Assembly (NCBI GenBank): GCA_021527695.1
Contig: JAKFAO010000007.1
Span: 558,001-622,000 of the forward strand
From: Naematelia aurantialba
Taxonomy: Eukaryota > Basidiomycota > Tremellomycetes > Tremellales > Naemateliaceae
Length of the DNA stretch: 64,000 nucleotides
Direction of reading: 5' to 3'
Position 1 is the first letter of the stretch. The number at the start of each line of letters is the position of its first letter. Positions 44,788-56,193 of the stretch are shown piece by piece. A model generated the notes under the pieces. That model was not told the origin of the DNA, searched no databases, and was given only the letters and a program-made list of their open reading frames with translations. A program made the position numbers and the translations under genes.

Positions 44788-47700
44788 ATGAGCTTCAAAC
44801 AACATGACCGTGAGTATACGTGCCCCCTCCCGTCGCTCCTTTCCAAGGAATCAAATACGCCATCAGCATTGCTGACATACCTCAGCCTCGAAGCCCGTCC
44901 ACATTCCGACCTCGGAGCTCAATGTCATGCAGTACTGGAAAGACATTGATGCCTTCAAGACGTCGCAGAAGCTGTCTGAGGGCAAGCCCCACTACAGTTT
45001 CTACGACGGCCCGCCGTTCGCTACGGGCAAACCCCACTACGGGCATCTACTCGCTGGAACCATCAAAGTGCGCTATGGCGTGTTTCGTGCTGGTGGCGAA
45101 GCTGACGCAGATGTTATGCAGGACGTTGTGACTCGGCATGCGCACTCGACTGGCCACCACGTCGAGCGTCGGTTCGGCTGGGACACGCACGGTTTGCCGA
45201 TCGAGCACGAAATTGACAAAACCCTCAACATCAAGGGCAAGGACGATGTGATGGCCATGGGGATTGACAAGTACAACGCGGCGTGCCGGGAGATTGTCAT
45301 GCGGTATGCTGGCGAGTGGAAGAGCACGGTAGAGCGTATGGGTCGGTGGATCGACTTTGATACGGGCTACAAGACGCTCGACCCGACGTTCATGGAAAGC
45401 GTGTGGTGGGTGTTTGGACAGCTCTGGGAGAAGGGCCAGGTGTACCGGGGTCTCAGAGTCATGCCATATTCCACCGGCTGTACCACTCCTCTGAGCAACT
45501 TTGAGGCAGGCGAGGACTATAGAGACACTCAAGATCCTACTGGTAGGTCTCCCTCATTCATCTACTCCTCGGTTGCCCCGCGGGCTAAGACGCCGCAGTG
45601 ACCGTTGCCTTCCCCCTTGTCGATGACCCCTCAACCTCCCTGCTCGCCTGGACGACCACGCCATACACCCTTCCATCCAATTTGGGACTCTGTGTCCACC
45701 CCGACTTTACGTACATCAAGATCCACGATTTTGAGCGCGACCAAAATTTCATCCTCCTCGAGAACCTCCTTGCGACCGTATACAAGGGCTACGACCCAAA
45801 GAAGAAGGACGCCAAGCCAAAGTTCAAGAAAATCGGGTCTTTCCATGGCAAAGATATGGTCGGATGGCGGTACACGCCCATGTTCGACTACTTTACCGAG
45901 CAGGTGAGCTACATGCTTCTTTGCAATGACTGCAATAAATGACGACTGATGACTGAACAGTACGAGGACCGAGCCTTCCGTGTTCTGTCAGATACCTACG
46001 TCACCGACACATCCGGAACGGGTATCGTCCATCAGGCTCCGGCTTTCGGCGAAGACGATCACCGCATTGCAGTTCAGCACGGAGTCGTCCGCGACGATGA
46101 GATCCCCCCGTGCCCGATCGATGAGTCGGGACGGTTCACCTCTGAGGTGCCAGAGTACCAGGGTGTTTACGTCAAAGTGCGTGCTCCAACTACGGTAGCG
46201 CCTACTAGCCTCTGACACATGTCATAGGATGCCGATTCTCAGATCATCAAAGACCTGCAAAAAAAGGGTCGCTTGATTGTCCGAGGCGACATCAATCACT
46301 CGTATCCTTTCTGCTGGAGATCCGGGACACCGCTCATCTACCGGGCCATCCCCGTATGGTTTGTCCGGGTTGCCAACATCTCCGACCAGTTGGTCGCGAA
46401 CAACGAAACGACAAGATGGTGAGTCGGCGATCCCGCCCACAATGTCACGACTTACGCTATACCTAGGGTCCCACCACACGTTGGCGAGGGCCGATTCGGT
46501 GGGTGGCTGAAGAACGCTCGGGATTGGAACATCTCCCGAAATCGTTACTGGGGTACCCCGATTCCACTTTGGGCAAGCGAAGACCTGTCAGAGGTCAGTT
46601 TTGCTTTTCCGACATCCGTACATCTGTACGTCTACTCATGGAGAAACACAGATCGTCTGCATCAGCTCGGTTGCTCAGCTTGAAAAGCTGTCAGGGGTGT
46701 CAAATATCAAAGACCTGCATCGAGAGAGCATCGACCACATCACCATCCCCTCGCAGCAGGGTAAAGGGACTCTCAAGAGGATCGAAGAGGTCTTTGATTG
46801 TTGGTTTGAGTCGGGAAGGTAAGCTTTCACCATGACGATCTGAAGTCGGACAGGCTGACGAAGCGATAGTATGCCATATGCGCAGTCGCACTACCCCTTT
46901 GAGAACGAGAAGCTGTTCAAGGCTAGCTTCCCAGCAGACTTTGTGTCGGAGGGTATCGACCAGACTCGAGGCTGGTTCTACACGCTGCTCGTCCTCGGAA
47001 CCCATCTGTTCCAGACGGCACCGTGGAAAAACCTCATTGTCACCGGTCTCGTGCTTGCCGGGTAGGTTACACACCCACTAATATCCATTTTTAACGTGAG
47101 AGCTGATGTTGGGCAGTGATGGTAAAAAGATGTCGAAGAAGCTGAAGAACTACCCTGATCCCATGGAGGTCGTCTCCAAGTACGGTGCCGACTGCGTGCG
47201 ACTCTTCCTCGTCAACTCGCCGGTTGTTCGAGGCGACAATCTGCGATTCCGCGAGGACGGTGTCCGCGACATTCTCACCAATGTCATTCTCAAGTGGATC
47301 AATTCGCTCAACTTCTATCTTGGTCAGGTCGACTTGTTCGAACAAAGCGCGGGGGAGAAGTTTGTATACGATCATGATGCGCCAAAAAGCACGAATGTGA
47401 TGGATCGATGGATCTTGGCCAGCTGTCAAACCTTGATTCAACACGTGCAGACCGAAATGGACTGTCAGTAACTTGACATGAAAGGGCGTCAACAGAGCTG
47501 ACTCGCTGCAGCATATAGACTCTACACGGTCATTCCTCGATTGTTGGACCTAGTCGCCGATTTGACCAATTGGTATATCCGCTTCAACCGAACTCGTCTG
47601 AAGGGATCTGGTGGTGTCGATGACACCAAAGCTGCCCTGAACACGCTATACGAAGCCCTTTTCACTCTCTGTCTCACCATGGTATGCTACCCTCTGCTCC

Positions 47701-48657
47701 CGAGCTCTTCAATACTAACAAGGACAGTCCTCCTTTACCCCATTCACCTCAGAAACTGTCTACCAATCCCTTCGTGCGACGTCTCCTCCAGTGAAAGACG
47801 GTCTCGATGTGCGCTCTGTCCACTTCCTCTCGTTCCCAGCAGTTCGTAAAGAGTACTTTGACCCTGTCATTGAACGGCAAGTTCAGCGTCTCAAGGCAGT
47901 TATCGATCTCGGTCGTGCTATCCGTGACAAGAGGACGCTGAAGGTCAAGCAACCGCTGAAGGAGCTCGTCATCTTCCACCACGACCAGGAATACCTCGAC
48001 GATGTCAAGTCTCTCGAGACATATGTGGCTGCCGAGCTCAACGTCGTCAAGGTCGTCTATACTTCGGACGAGGCGCAAGTCGGAATCAAGTACAAGGCGA
48101 CAGCCGACTGGCCGACGCTTGGAAAGAAGTTGCGGAAGGACATGGGCAAGGTCAAGGCGGCATTGCCGAACCTGACCAGCGAGGCTTGCAAGTCTTTCGT
48201 CCTGGATGGAAAGCTGGACGTAGCGGGTGTCCCGCTAGTGCAGGGAGATCTGGTCGTCACGCGCTATGTTGAGTCCACGGATTCCGAGTCACATGAGTCC
48301 GCGACCGACAACGACGTGATCGTGTTGCTCGATATTCGGCTGCACGCGGATCTGGAAGTGATGGCTCTGTTGCGAGCTCTCACTTCCCGCGTCAACAAGC
48401 TGCGGAAAGAGGCGGGTCTCAAGGCGACGGACAAAGTTGACGTGTTTTACACATACGATGACGGCGAGGAAGATGCCTTGCGCCGGGCGATTGAGGGAAA
48501 TGAGGACGCTCTGATGAAGAGCTTTGGGTGTGTGCCGATGGAGGCTAGCCAGCTAGGCGAGGGCCGGAATGTGCTCGGAGTGGAGAAGAGGGCAAAGGGC
48601 GCAGAAGAGCTTGGAGACGGAGAGAGATTTGTGTTGACTCTGGCAGACAGAGTGTGA
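44788..48657 (+). CDS. ILS1: Isoleucyl-tRNA synthetase, cytoplasmic
   Basis: Charges tRNA-Ile with isoleucine for cytosolic translation. Twelve exons: 44788-44809, 44886-45067, 45122-45542, 45599-45903, 45961-46176, 46228-46418, 46467-46593, 46652-46818, 46870-47061, 47117-47463, 47512-47681, 47728-48657 (1089 residues, normal for eukaryotic IleRS). The class I HIGH motif is HYGH at 58-61, after [28 protein letters not shown] marks the family. The editing domain includes [29 protein letters not shown] and the KMSKS loop as KKMSKKL (611-617) are present. The C-terminal tRNA-binding region is intact. There is no presequence, so the product is cytosolic. The 54-nt intron 45068-45121 keeps frame if retained, but removing it restores GTIKDVVTRHA. 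Confidence 0.97.
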
Positions 48658-49026
48658 GTCTAGAGCGGACTGTAGTCACATATGCATCACTGCTACGCAT
48701 TTCAAGTCCCTCTGTTTGGCAGTGTGCCGAAGTCACATTAACATCAGTGCCACGCAAGTTCAAGTCACATTGTTTCGCAGTGGACGAGTGCGGCAACTGG
48801 TAGCTCGGCCGGCACAGGCACCCGATCCGTACAGTACTGTACGAAACCGCGCGCCACTGTACTAGAAAACTGGAATGACGACTACGCACGGTACTCTGCC
48901 CCGCCTCCTGCGATATGTGCATGTTCGTCATATATGCTCGTATATGGTACAAGAGTTGTAGATGACCCCAACGCAGGGAAGGACAGCATTGCTCCTGTCA
49001 ATTTCAGCCGCAATCATAACACGGGA
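48658..49026. repeat. Convergent region with a 52-bp imperfect tandem duplication
   Basis: Two copies, 48674-48724 and 48731-48782, both run AGTCACAT..CATCA..GC.ACGCA..TTCAAGTC to GCAGTG with scattered differences. They lie just beyond the ILS1 stop codon. The rest of the region shows no feature. Confidence 0.7.
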
Positions 49027-50102
49027 CTAGTCCTTCGGGCGCCTTCTGCAGATGCTTGACAAACTATTCAGCCAGCTCCGTTTGCTAGCGTATGACGAGG
49101 CCCGAACGTCCTGAACACTGGAATCCAGCGCGGTGGTCATGGGAGGCCGAGCTGGTTGCGGTACTGGTGGGAACATAGAGTTGTCGGTGGGTGGATAGGT
49201 GAAGAACGATTGATCCGGATCGCCCCGCGCCGCATCAAGCTCAGCTGTACCCGCTGCATCTTCGAGGTGGTCCACAGCAGTGGAAAAAGCGCGCGGCCGC
49301 GCGGCCTTCCAACGCTTCCAATCTAGCCCAAAGTTCATCCAAGGCCAATATGGGTTCATCGACCCCGCCCGGCGTGACGCATCAGCCCCTGACGAGGACC
49401 CAGCCCCAAATGCTGGAACCCCGTAGGATGACTCCGACGCCTTGTCGATCGCGTCCTCCTCAGGCTTGACGCCCAGTTTCAAGAGTGTCTTGTGTGCCAA
49501 CTTGGCACCGCTGAGGAGGGGGCCAGAGACGTATGTTGGACGCATCTTCGGGGCCGAGCTGGATTCTGGAGCGGGGTGTTCGACATGCCAGGCGTATTCC
49601 TGCAACACAGCCATCGTGTACGGCTCATGCTGACTATGACAGCAATCCCAGGTGTCGCCAAAGTCATGGCTTTCGTATTCTACGACAGACCTTGCAAATG
49701 GTAGGCGGGCGGCGAATCCCCGGACCTCCTGTTCGAATATCTCAGGGGGAGTCTGCATGTGGTACGCTGCCGATGTGATCAACACGGCGGCATAGCGAAC
49801 CGAGATATCTGCCGGTCCGGCACCGGCATGGAGCCATCTGTACTCCACTCTATTTTGTACTGGCGTACAACTGGTTCGGGGCCGAAGTTGTACGAGGTAT
49901 CTGAGGACCAGCTCTTGACGCAGATATCCCAGCGGGGATCGGCGCCGTCGTCTATCGACCACTGGCCTGTGTCGACTGTAAGCAGCCCGCTGTCGGCGTT
50001 GAGCGCAGGGGACGTCCTCGTGGTATCGTTCGTCCCTTCTTCGTCCGTGTTTCTCCCGGTGTCGTGTTCGTCGCTGTCGTCGACTTCCTCGAGCACAGCC
50101 AT
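49027..50102 (-). CDS. Orphan family member A, 346 residues
   Basis: Two frames join through a 35-nt intron (49809-49843, GTACAG...GGCAG): exons 49844-50102 and 49027-49808. The start is MAVLEEVDDSDEHDTG, acidic; the junction reads YKIEWNISVRYAAV. Conserved blocks shared with the two neighbouring genes are a hydrophobic helix ending TSAA (RYAAVLITSAAYHM), then GFAARLPFA, then YTMAVLQEYAWHVEHP, and a C-terminal helix SGAKLAHKTLLKLGVKPEE. After these the sequence is variable and Pro/Ser-rich, with a basic end (SICRRRPKD). No known domain or signal peptide. This is the first of a tandem array of diverged paralogues on one strand. Confidence 0.6.
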
Positions 50103-50504
50103 TTTAGACTGAGTATGTTTCTGGGCTGAGTGCTCAAGGTACAGTATGGTGCAAGACACAGAAGGCAGGCCGCTTCTTGGCATTTATGGGCTGTGAGGAG
50201 ATCTTCGGTACGTGCACAGCCCTGACAGTCTCGCCACTCATGCCCTTTGTGCGTCAGTCGATGTGTGTCAGCTACGGGACAGTTACGAGAAGACGGGCGC
50301 TGCGTTTCGAGTCTTCGCCGGGCGAGTCTAAACCTCGTAAGGCAAATTCGTTCAAAGGTTATAGCCACAGCACAAAACTCTAAGCGAGCACAACTGTCGT
50401 TCGGGGCGGGCAGAGAGCATCAGCTCATGCGGCAAGCGATGAATCGAGACACTGATACATGCCAGTCTTAACTCCAGAGCAGGCTGACAGCAGTTGCATG
50501 TTTA
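50103..50504. other. Spacer between orphan copies A and B
   Basis: 402 bp. No ORF or repeat stands out; it should hold the promoter of copy A. Confidence 0.4.
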
Positions 50505-51236
50505 CTATCCAAGCAATGCTCTGAGCTGAGAAATGGTTTGGAGGGGATCGAGAAGTGTGCCCTCATCGCCGTCGCGGCCCCCATCACCAAATGAGGTTCG
50601 TTGCCTCAACCCACTAGAACCTGGCCTTTCAAAGTCATAGCTTGAAGTGATGGCGGTGTCCATAGGGTAGCCAGTCAATAGCGCCTCCAGGGAGCGAGAA
50701 ATTGGGAATCGCTCAGTGGTGAGTGAGGTGTCTTCCGCTCTTACCCTGGACGGGATTTCGGCCTTGATGCCCAGCTCGGCAAGCTGGGTTCGGACGAGCC
50801 ACGCGGCCGGCACCCAACCCAGAGGAGCCCCAGCGGGGAGGTCCCACTCCCATTCCGTGCCGGCTTTCGGTTGGTGGTGGTTGCCCCACCAGAGAAGCTC
50901 CTGCAGCGTCTTCTCTGGTACGAGGACGTTGCCCTCGAGTGTCTCGAATGAAGAACATGGCAGCTTTTGGGCTTCGTGATCCCCGCACCAGGCTGCAAAT
51001 GGTATGCTGTCGTTCAAGTCCCGCACTGCGTCCTTGAACCGCCTCTGGGCAGGTTGCATGTGTGAAGCCGCCGAAGTCAGTAGAACCAGCGCGAGGTCCA
51101 CAGTGGCCGCTTGAGCGTGCCGCAAGTCTGAGAACCATTCCACCGAGTAGTAATTGCGCTGGTGGTGTGATTCACGGACGAGAGACGCTTTCATGTGTGT
51201 TTTGGATGTCGTGCGTAGGGACGTAAGTGTGCTCAT
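50505..51236 (-). CDS. Orphan family member B, 243 residues
   Basis: Single exon from ATG 51236 to TAG 50505. Blocks in the same order as copy A: YYSVEWFSDLRHAQAA, then DLALVLLTSAASHM, DLNDSIPFA, the helix TLQELLWWGNHHQ, a W/P-rich loop (WEWDLPAGAPLGWVP) and AAWLVRTQLAELGIKAE. The C-terminus is variable. No membrane segment longer than one hydrophobic helix, no signal peptide and no recognised domain. Identity to copies A and C is low outside the blocks, so the duplications are old or fast-evolving. Confidence 0.6.
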   Translation of the reverse strand: MSTLTSLRTTSKTHMKASLVRESHHQRNYYSVEWFSDLRHAQAATVDLALVLLTSAASHMQPAQRRFKDAVRDLNDSIPFAAWCGDHEAQKLPCSSFETLEGNVLVPEKTLQELLWWGNHHQPKAGTEWEWDLPAGAPLGWVPAAWLVRTQLAELGIKAEIPSRVRAEDTSLTTERFPISRSLEALLTGYPMDTAITSSYDFERPGSSGLRQRTSFGDGGRDGDEGTLLDPLQTISQLRALLG

Positions 51237-51865
51237 GTCAAAAATAGACAAGACGAGTTCTATTAGCTTTCGGGTCTCTTGAAGAGGACTTGAGAGTCAT
51301 ATTTGGAAGGCTTCCCACGATATCCTTTGGAGTCTATCGCGCAGTATTTGTCACCACAGTAGGCTAAAATGTGCTCGATTGCGTGGCCAGCCTATTATAA
51401 ATGACAGGATTGGGAACTGGAACCGTTGCAGGGTGTGCTACCATCAACTTTACGGGAATCGGTAGGACACGTTGTCCGACTTGCGATAGTTGTTAGCAGA
51501 CTCCTCACTCGTCTGGTCCGTGCGCTTTTCTGTGGTCCGTGCGTCTTTCTGGAATGCTGGTCGAGCACTCGGATAACCTGGATTTGGGTCACAACAAACC
51601 AATGGGAGTGGACTGATCGTGCATTCGCCTGCGGAAGTGATCAAAATGGCTTGGTGCCCTGTCTATACATGCTACGGATCATACACAGGGAGTGTCTGCC
51701 GCTTTGACAATCGCGGTAGGGAGACTGATGTAAGGGATCGTATGAAAGATTCCGACGATTTTCGTCATTTCTATCGCGCCTGACCCCCTAGAAACGAGGT
51801 CAGCAATTTGCCTTTCACGATCGTGACCGAGGAAGTAGAGTGGTGAGAGGTCACATTCAGGAAGG
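51237..51865. other. Spacer between orphan copies B and C
   Basis: 629 bp. Short open frames only; nothing supported. It should hold the promoter of copy B. Confidence 0.4.
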
Positions 51866-52543
51866 CTACGCCTTTGAAGGGTTCTCTTGGGGAACGGCAA
51901 TCGGAATCTTCTTTGCCGCCTCGTTTCTTAGAGTCCCAAAGCCCATACTCATCAAGCGAGCACTGACGAGGGAAGCCGCGATGAGCTTGGTTCTGGGCTT
52001 GGGGTCATCCCCATTGGTCCAGCTCCATTGGTGGCTTGATGGGTTCCATGTCTCGCGAATATCCCTACTCCGATCTACCATTTCATACAGCTCCGAGACC
52101 GTATAGCGAGGGCGGGATTGGAAGGTTGGGTCCTGCTCTAGCCCTACGAGACAAACGAGGGCTCTCCTGCGACGAGGGACCCTGCTATCGAATGTCTCCT
52201 TGTCGACGTTGTCTGCAAACGGTAGGCGGTCTCCTAAGGTGTTTACTCGATGACTGAACTGCCCGACCTCCGCCGGCCGGTAAGTTGTCGCGGATGCAAG
52301 CATGGTAATGGCGTCTGTCACGATGGTAGCCAGCCGAACACGCTGTTTTTCCAGGTAGAACATTTGATCCTGGCTGTCCTCCACGGGTCCCCAGTGGAAG
52401 AGCGTCCGGATCTGCAGTTCTTGGCGCTGGGTATACCAACACTCTGTGGTGAGATGTATTGGGAAGCGAGGGCGCTTGTCGGCTGCTTGACTGGGCTGGG
52501 AATCACCATAAACGCAGATGCTGCTCTGTTGTTGACTGGACAT
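51866..52543 (-). CDS. Orphan family member C, 225 residues
   Basis: Single exon from ATG 52543 to the stop codon at 51866. The blocks are RLATIVTDAITMLASATTY, then TLGDRLPFADNV, YTVSELYEMVDRSRDIRETW and TKLIAASLVSARLMSMGFG. The N-terminal region has a Trp/Tyr/Gln-rich part (ECWYTQRQELQIRTLFHW) comparable to the YYSVEW part of copy B. It is the shortest intact copy, ending shortly after the last helix. No known domain. Confidence 0.6.
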   Translation of the reverse strand: MSSQQQSSICVYGDSQPSQAADKRPRFPIHLTTECWYTQRQELQIRTLFHWGPVEDSQDQMFYLEKQRVRLATIVTDAITMLASATTYRPAEVGQFSHRVNTLGDRLPFADNVDKETFDSRVPRRRRALVCLVGLEQDPTFQSRPRYTVSELYEMVDRSRDIRETWNPSSHQWSWTNGDDPKPRTKLIAASLVSARLMSMGFGTLRNEAAKKIPIAVPQENPSKA

Positions 52544-52982
52544 GGAGAGGATAGTGGTTTGGGTGGGGATAAGGAAGAAACTGGAAGGTTTAGGAAGGGG
52601 TGCTTAGAAATGCAAGTCTTCTCAGTCTCCCGAGCCCCGTTGAGGATACTCGCTTCCGCCTTGGACGGCTTTGTCAGGGGGGCCGACGCGTCTTCCTAGC
52701 TTTCCTTTTCCTCTGTTCATTACCTCCTATGAGTCCTCCCTTTCTTGTAGATGCCAGCTCGGGCCCTGCCCCTGAAGGCCCGACCATCCATCTGCCAGGT
52801 CAGTAACTGCGGGAACTAGCGGCCTCAGGACGAGACTGGGACTACGATGACTCGAGGGATATACTCAAGCAAGAGAGGGGGAAACAAGAGATGCAATCCT
52901 CAAGAGAGAGTGAGTAGAGAGTACGAGTGTTTGTATTCCTGATTCAATGTAAACGACATGCTGGTCCGTCGCCGAGCACTTA
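52544..52982. other. Spacer between orphan copy C and remnant D
   Basis: 439 bp with no supported feature; a pyrimidine-rich stretch lies at 52695-52740. Confidence 0.4.
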
Positions 52983-53408
52983 TTACCATGAGGCGCGAGC
53001 CAGCACGATTGTGCCATCTGAGCCGGCTGAGCCGGCTTGAAGAGGAGCTCTAGACCCTAGCAGAGGCAAAACCAGGTCCGTTCCCTCTACATCAACTGAA
53101 ATCCTTCCCAATGTGCTCGTAGCGATCCACAAGCTTGCTGTTTCATCCATAGCGCCGATTACCTCGCGCTCGATTGCCAAGTCGCTAGGCCACGCGGCCC
53201 CGTATGTCGGTGCTTCTTCCGGTAGCAGCTGCTTGAGTTCGTCAGCTGCGATCCAGGCGCCCAGGGAGCCGGCAGAGCCGGTTGGGTTGGGTGTGCCGTC
53301 TTGGTATTTCAACCCTCTACTGCGCCGGTCCACAGACCAGTTTCTGCTCTCACGTAACACTTGCTTGATTTGGGCTGCCGTGTATATTGCCTGGGGTGAA
53401 ACTTTGAA
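52983..53408 (-). pseudogene. Truncated orphan family copy D
   Basis: The minus frame is open from 53408 to TAA at 52983 and lacks a usable ATG at its beginning. It encodes only the second half of the family: YTAAQIKQVLRESRNWSVD matches YTVSELYEMVDRSRDI of copy C, and SLGAWIAADELKQLLPEEA matches the C-terminal helix of copies A to C. The first half (TSAA helix and PFA block) is absent; only about 140 bp separate it from the SPF45 stop codon on the same strand. It is therefore either a 5'-truncated remnant or a terminal exon whose upstream part I cannot find. A short hydrophobic frame upstream (SMFHTIQVVASFACLLCLSL) could be a new start but does not join in phase at a good splice site. Confidence 0.45.
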
Positions 53409-53549
53409 TTATCGTATCAGGCTGTGTAATCAGGACGCAGACTCCCGGAGAGGGTGGCGAGAAGCTCGGCGCTTAGACTTAGACACAATAAACAGGCAAA
53501 CGAAGCGACGACCTGGATGGTGTGAAACATGCTGTACATGCTGACTCGT

Positions 53550-55917
53550 CTACGCGATGGCGCCATCCCTGTCTCCGGCATTGAACTTTGCCTCGTCAAA
53601 GTACACCGCTCGCTACCATACGTCAGCACCAGAAGGGCAGCTGAGGACAGCTTAGCTTACGATCTTTCTGCCACCAAAGAATCGCCCGTCCAGTTCTTTC
53701 GTGGCCCTCCAGGCACCAGCTAACCCAGAGAAGACGACAAACACCCGTAGACATTCTGACGGGTCAGCGGGTGGCGGCTCCACCATATGCAGTAAGACCC
53801 TCTCGACGACCCTAGCCATGTCAGCATTGCTTGTCTGTCATATCCTGGCATCACTCACCCGATTCGGGAGCATTCCTCGCCGATTTCATCCGCCAGTCCT
53901 TCGTCCACTTCATCCTCATTCGCAACCAGACCAATGAGACAGACGACCCTGCTCGCGTCGCGCTCCTTCTCTCCGTCTTCCTCGTTGGCATTGACGATCT
54001 TGCCTCGTGTGGTCGCATGTTGTACCCATTTTCGGGACTTTGCATTGGCAGCTGCAGCTTTCTGTTTAGCCAATTGGCGTTTTGACAGGGGTTGGGACGG
54101 ATCCTTCGGTGGTGGCGCGACATGCTCGGTAGTCAAGGCGTGCAGGATACCATCCCCGCGAGCGCCTAGTCCCTGACCTTCCTTGTGACCATATCGGTTG
54201 AGCACTGTGGGTGATTAGCACAATCGTCTGACACATGAATATGACTTGCTCTTTTCCGCAAAAGTTGCACCTCTGGACGACCGTCAGCTTGTGGATGTAC
54301 CTACAGCACGCATCTGAAAGGTTACTGACTGGACTTCAGACATAGGCGGAGGTGGTGCTCCCGGCAAGGTCTTGAACTTGGCTGCGATCGCCTCGGCCGC
54401 CTTTCTTCGATCTTCCAGCAGCTTTGCAAAGTCATCCTGCGGTCCTGCCGAAGCTTGGCCAGAAGCGACAGGTGGCGGTGCGGTCACTTGGGCAGCTAAT
54501 GGAGGGGGCTGAGTGCCAAAATTGCCGAAGCCTAGAAGGCCGCTCGTCGAAGGAGCGGATGGGGCAGCTGCAAGGTGCGCTGGATGAGGAGCAAATGGCG
54601 TCGGCGCATTGGCCATAAGATGCGGGGGCGGAGCAACGAACGTGGATGGCGCAGATGCTGAGGGCGGTCTAGGAAAAGTAGGTGGAGCGAATGCTGGAAG
54701 CGGCGGCGGTGTAGATTCAGAGGTAGGCGGGGAAGGAGCCGGTGGGGCAAAGGTGGGTGGTGGAGGAGGCAATGTTGCAGTGGGAGGCGGCGGCGGAGGA
54801 GCCTGAGCCAGAGCGGCCCGCCTGGCATATGCGTCGTCGCCTGTAGCAGCACTGGCCAGTGCCGCACGCCTCGCATAGGCGTCTTCACCGGTCGCCGCCT
54901 GAGACAGGGCAAGCCTTCGAGCATAGGCCTCGTCGCCGGTAGCTGCCGCGGCGGAGGCAGCCGAAGAAGGCGGAGCATCGCGAAGCGGAGGTGCTTGTAG
55001 CCGTGACGCAGGGGGAGGGGAGTACATCTTTGGCGGAGCAAAGAGCTTTGGTGCTGTCAAGGTTATCAGTCCGAAGTCATTGTAGAATCTGGCAAGGCTG
55101 CACGACCCACCATCTCGGCGGGGAATAACCTCTTCCTCGCTGTCGGTGTAGTAACTACTTCCATCTTCACTTCCTTCACCAGCCGCCTTGCGTCGCTTCT
55201 CTTCGGCCAGCTTGGCCTTGCGCTCATCCTTGAGCTGCTTGCGATATTGCTGGTACTCGCCGAGATCGTTGGGTCGGTTTGGGTCGTACTGCTCCTCTGG
55301 ATCGAAGGTAGGCATGATCTGCCGCTTCTTCTGCTCGAATCCATCAGCACATTTACCCAAGACACGGATGTTGTCTTGAGACGACTCACCTTCTTCTTCT
55401 TCTTCTTTCGTCCGTCCGTTCCACCTCGATCACGCTTCGCTCCCCACCCCTCCTTTTCCTTTGCGGACCACTCCTTCTGCCCAGCCGCAGCGAGAGTCAT
55501 GGCTGGCGCCCTAGCCAGCGGCTTCCCATCGATACCAAGAACCAGCTCGTCATTCTTCGCCGTGGCCGCCACGTCTGACGGCCTGACGATCCCAACAGCA
55601 ACGGTCGGCTCCGCCGAGTACGAGGTTGTGGGCGGTCTAGGCGTGGTCGTAGGTTTCGGCTTGTTCAGTCGCGGGGCGAACTTGAGCGACGCTGACCACT
55701 CTGCCGATGCTTTGGCTGGGACAGGCGGTTTGCTGATTTGTGTCCGAGACGAGGAGGATGAGGCAGCAGCAGCCGCTGCGAGCGATAAGCAGTCTGGTAT
55801 GGGGCCTGTAGCTAGGGGCTCACCAGCTGCGTTCGCGCTCTCCTTTGCTGCTTCCGAGACCGCTGCTTCGGCTTCAATCTCGGCGGCAGTGAACTTGATG
55901 CCGCTGTACAGCGACAT
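53550..55917 (-). CDS. Splicing factor 45 (SPF45/RBM17): G-patch and UHM domains
   Basis: SPF45 acts in 3' splice-site selection through its U2AF-homology motif (UHM). Seven exons: 55390-55917, 55111-55330, 54330-55053, 54250-54272, 53859-54204, 53661-53811, 53550-53612 (684 residues). It starts MSLYSGIKF as in the family; a poly-Lys run closes exon 1, then DPEEQYDPNRPNDLGEYQQY. A long Pro/Ala-rich insert includes three tandem 17-residue repeats (GDEAYARRLALSQAA type, about 285-335). The G-patch follows, EKMLNRYGHKEGQGLGARG, starting near residue 500. The C-terminal RRM/UHM has VVERVLLHMV, CLRVFVVFSG, and ATKELDGRFFGGRKI, whose RFF fits the UHM RxF signature; it ends FDEAKFNAGDRDGAIA. Exon 4 is only 23 nt, and the intron after it (54205-54249) is GC-AG. 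Confidence 0.92.
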
Positions 55918-56193
55918 GACAGGCTAGTGAGGAGCGAAATACCTCGAGAGTAGCAGCCGCACTATTCTTGAGGTGGCCCACAGCGGCGCTCGACAATGCC
56001 AAAATGCAAAACGGAAGACGGACGTGAAACCTGAATTTGGAGCATGGACCTCTTGGGATATCTATGCATTTCTATTCATCTCTTGGATGTATCCATCACT
56101 TGTGACTTTCGCCCTCTTCAGTTCTAGACATCAAAGACCATGCGATGATCCTTGGGAAGGTCCGACAGCCCTTCGTTGGACACTTGGAACGTC
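55918..56193. promoter_or_regulatory. Divergent promoter region of SPF45 and SWT1
   Basis: 276 bp between two start codons; no specific motif assigned. Confidence 0.4.
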
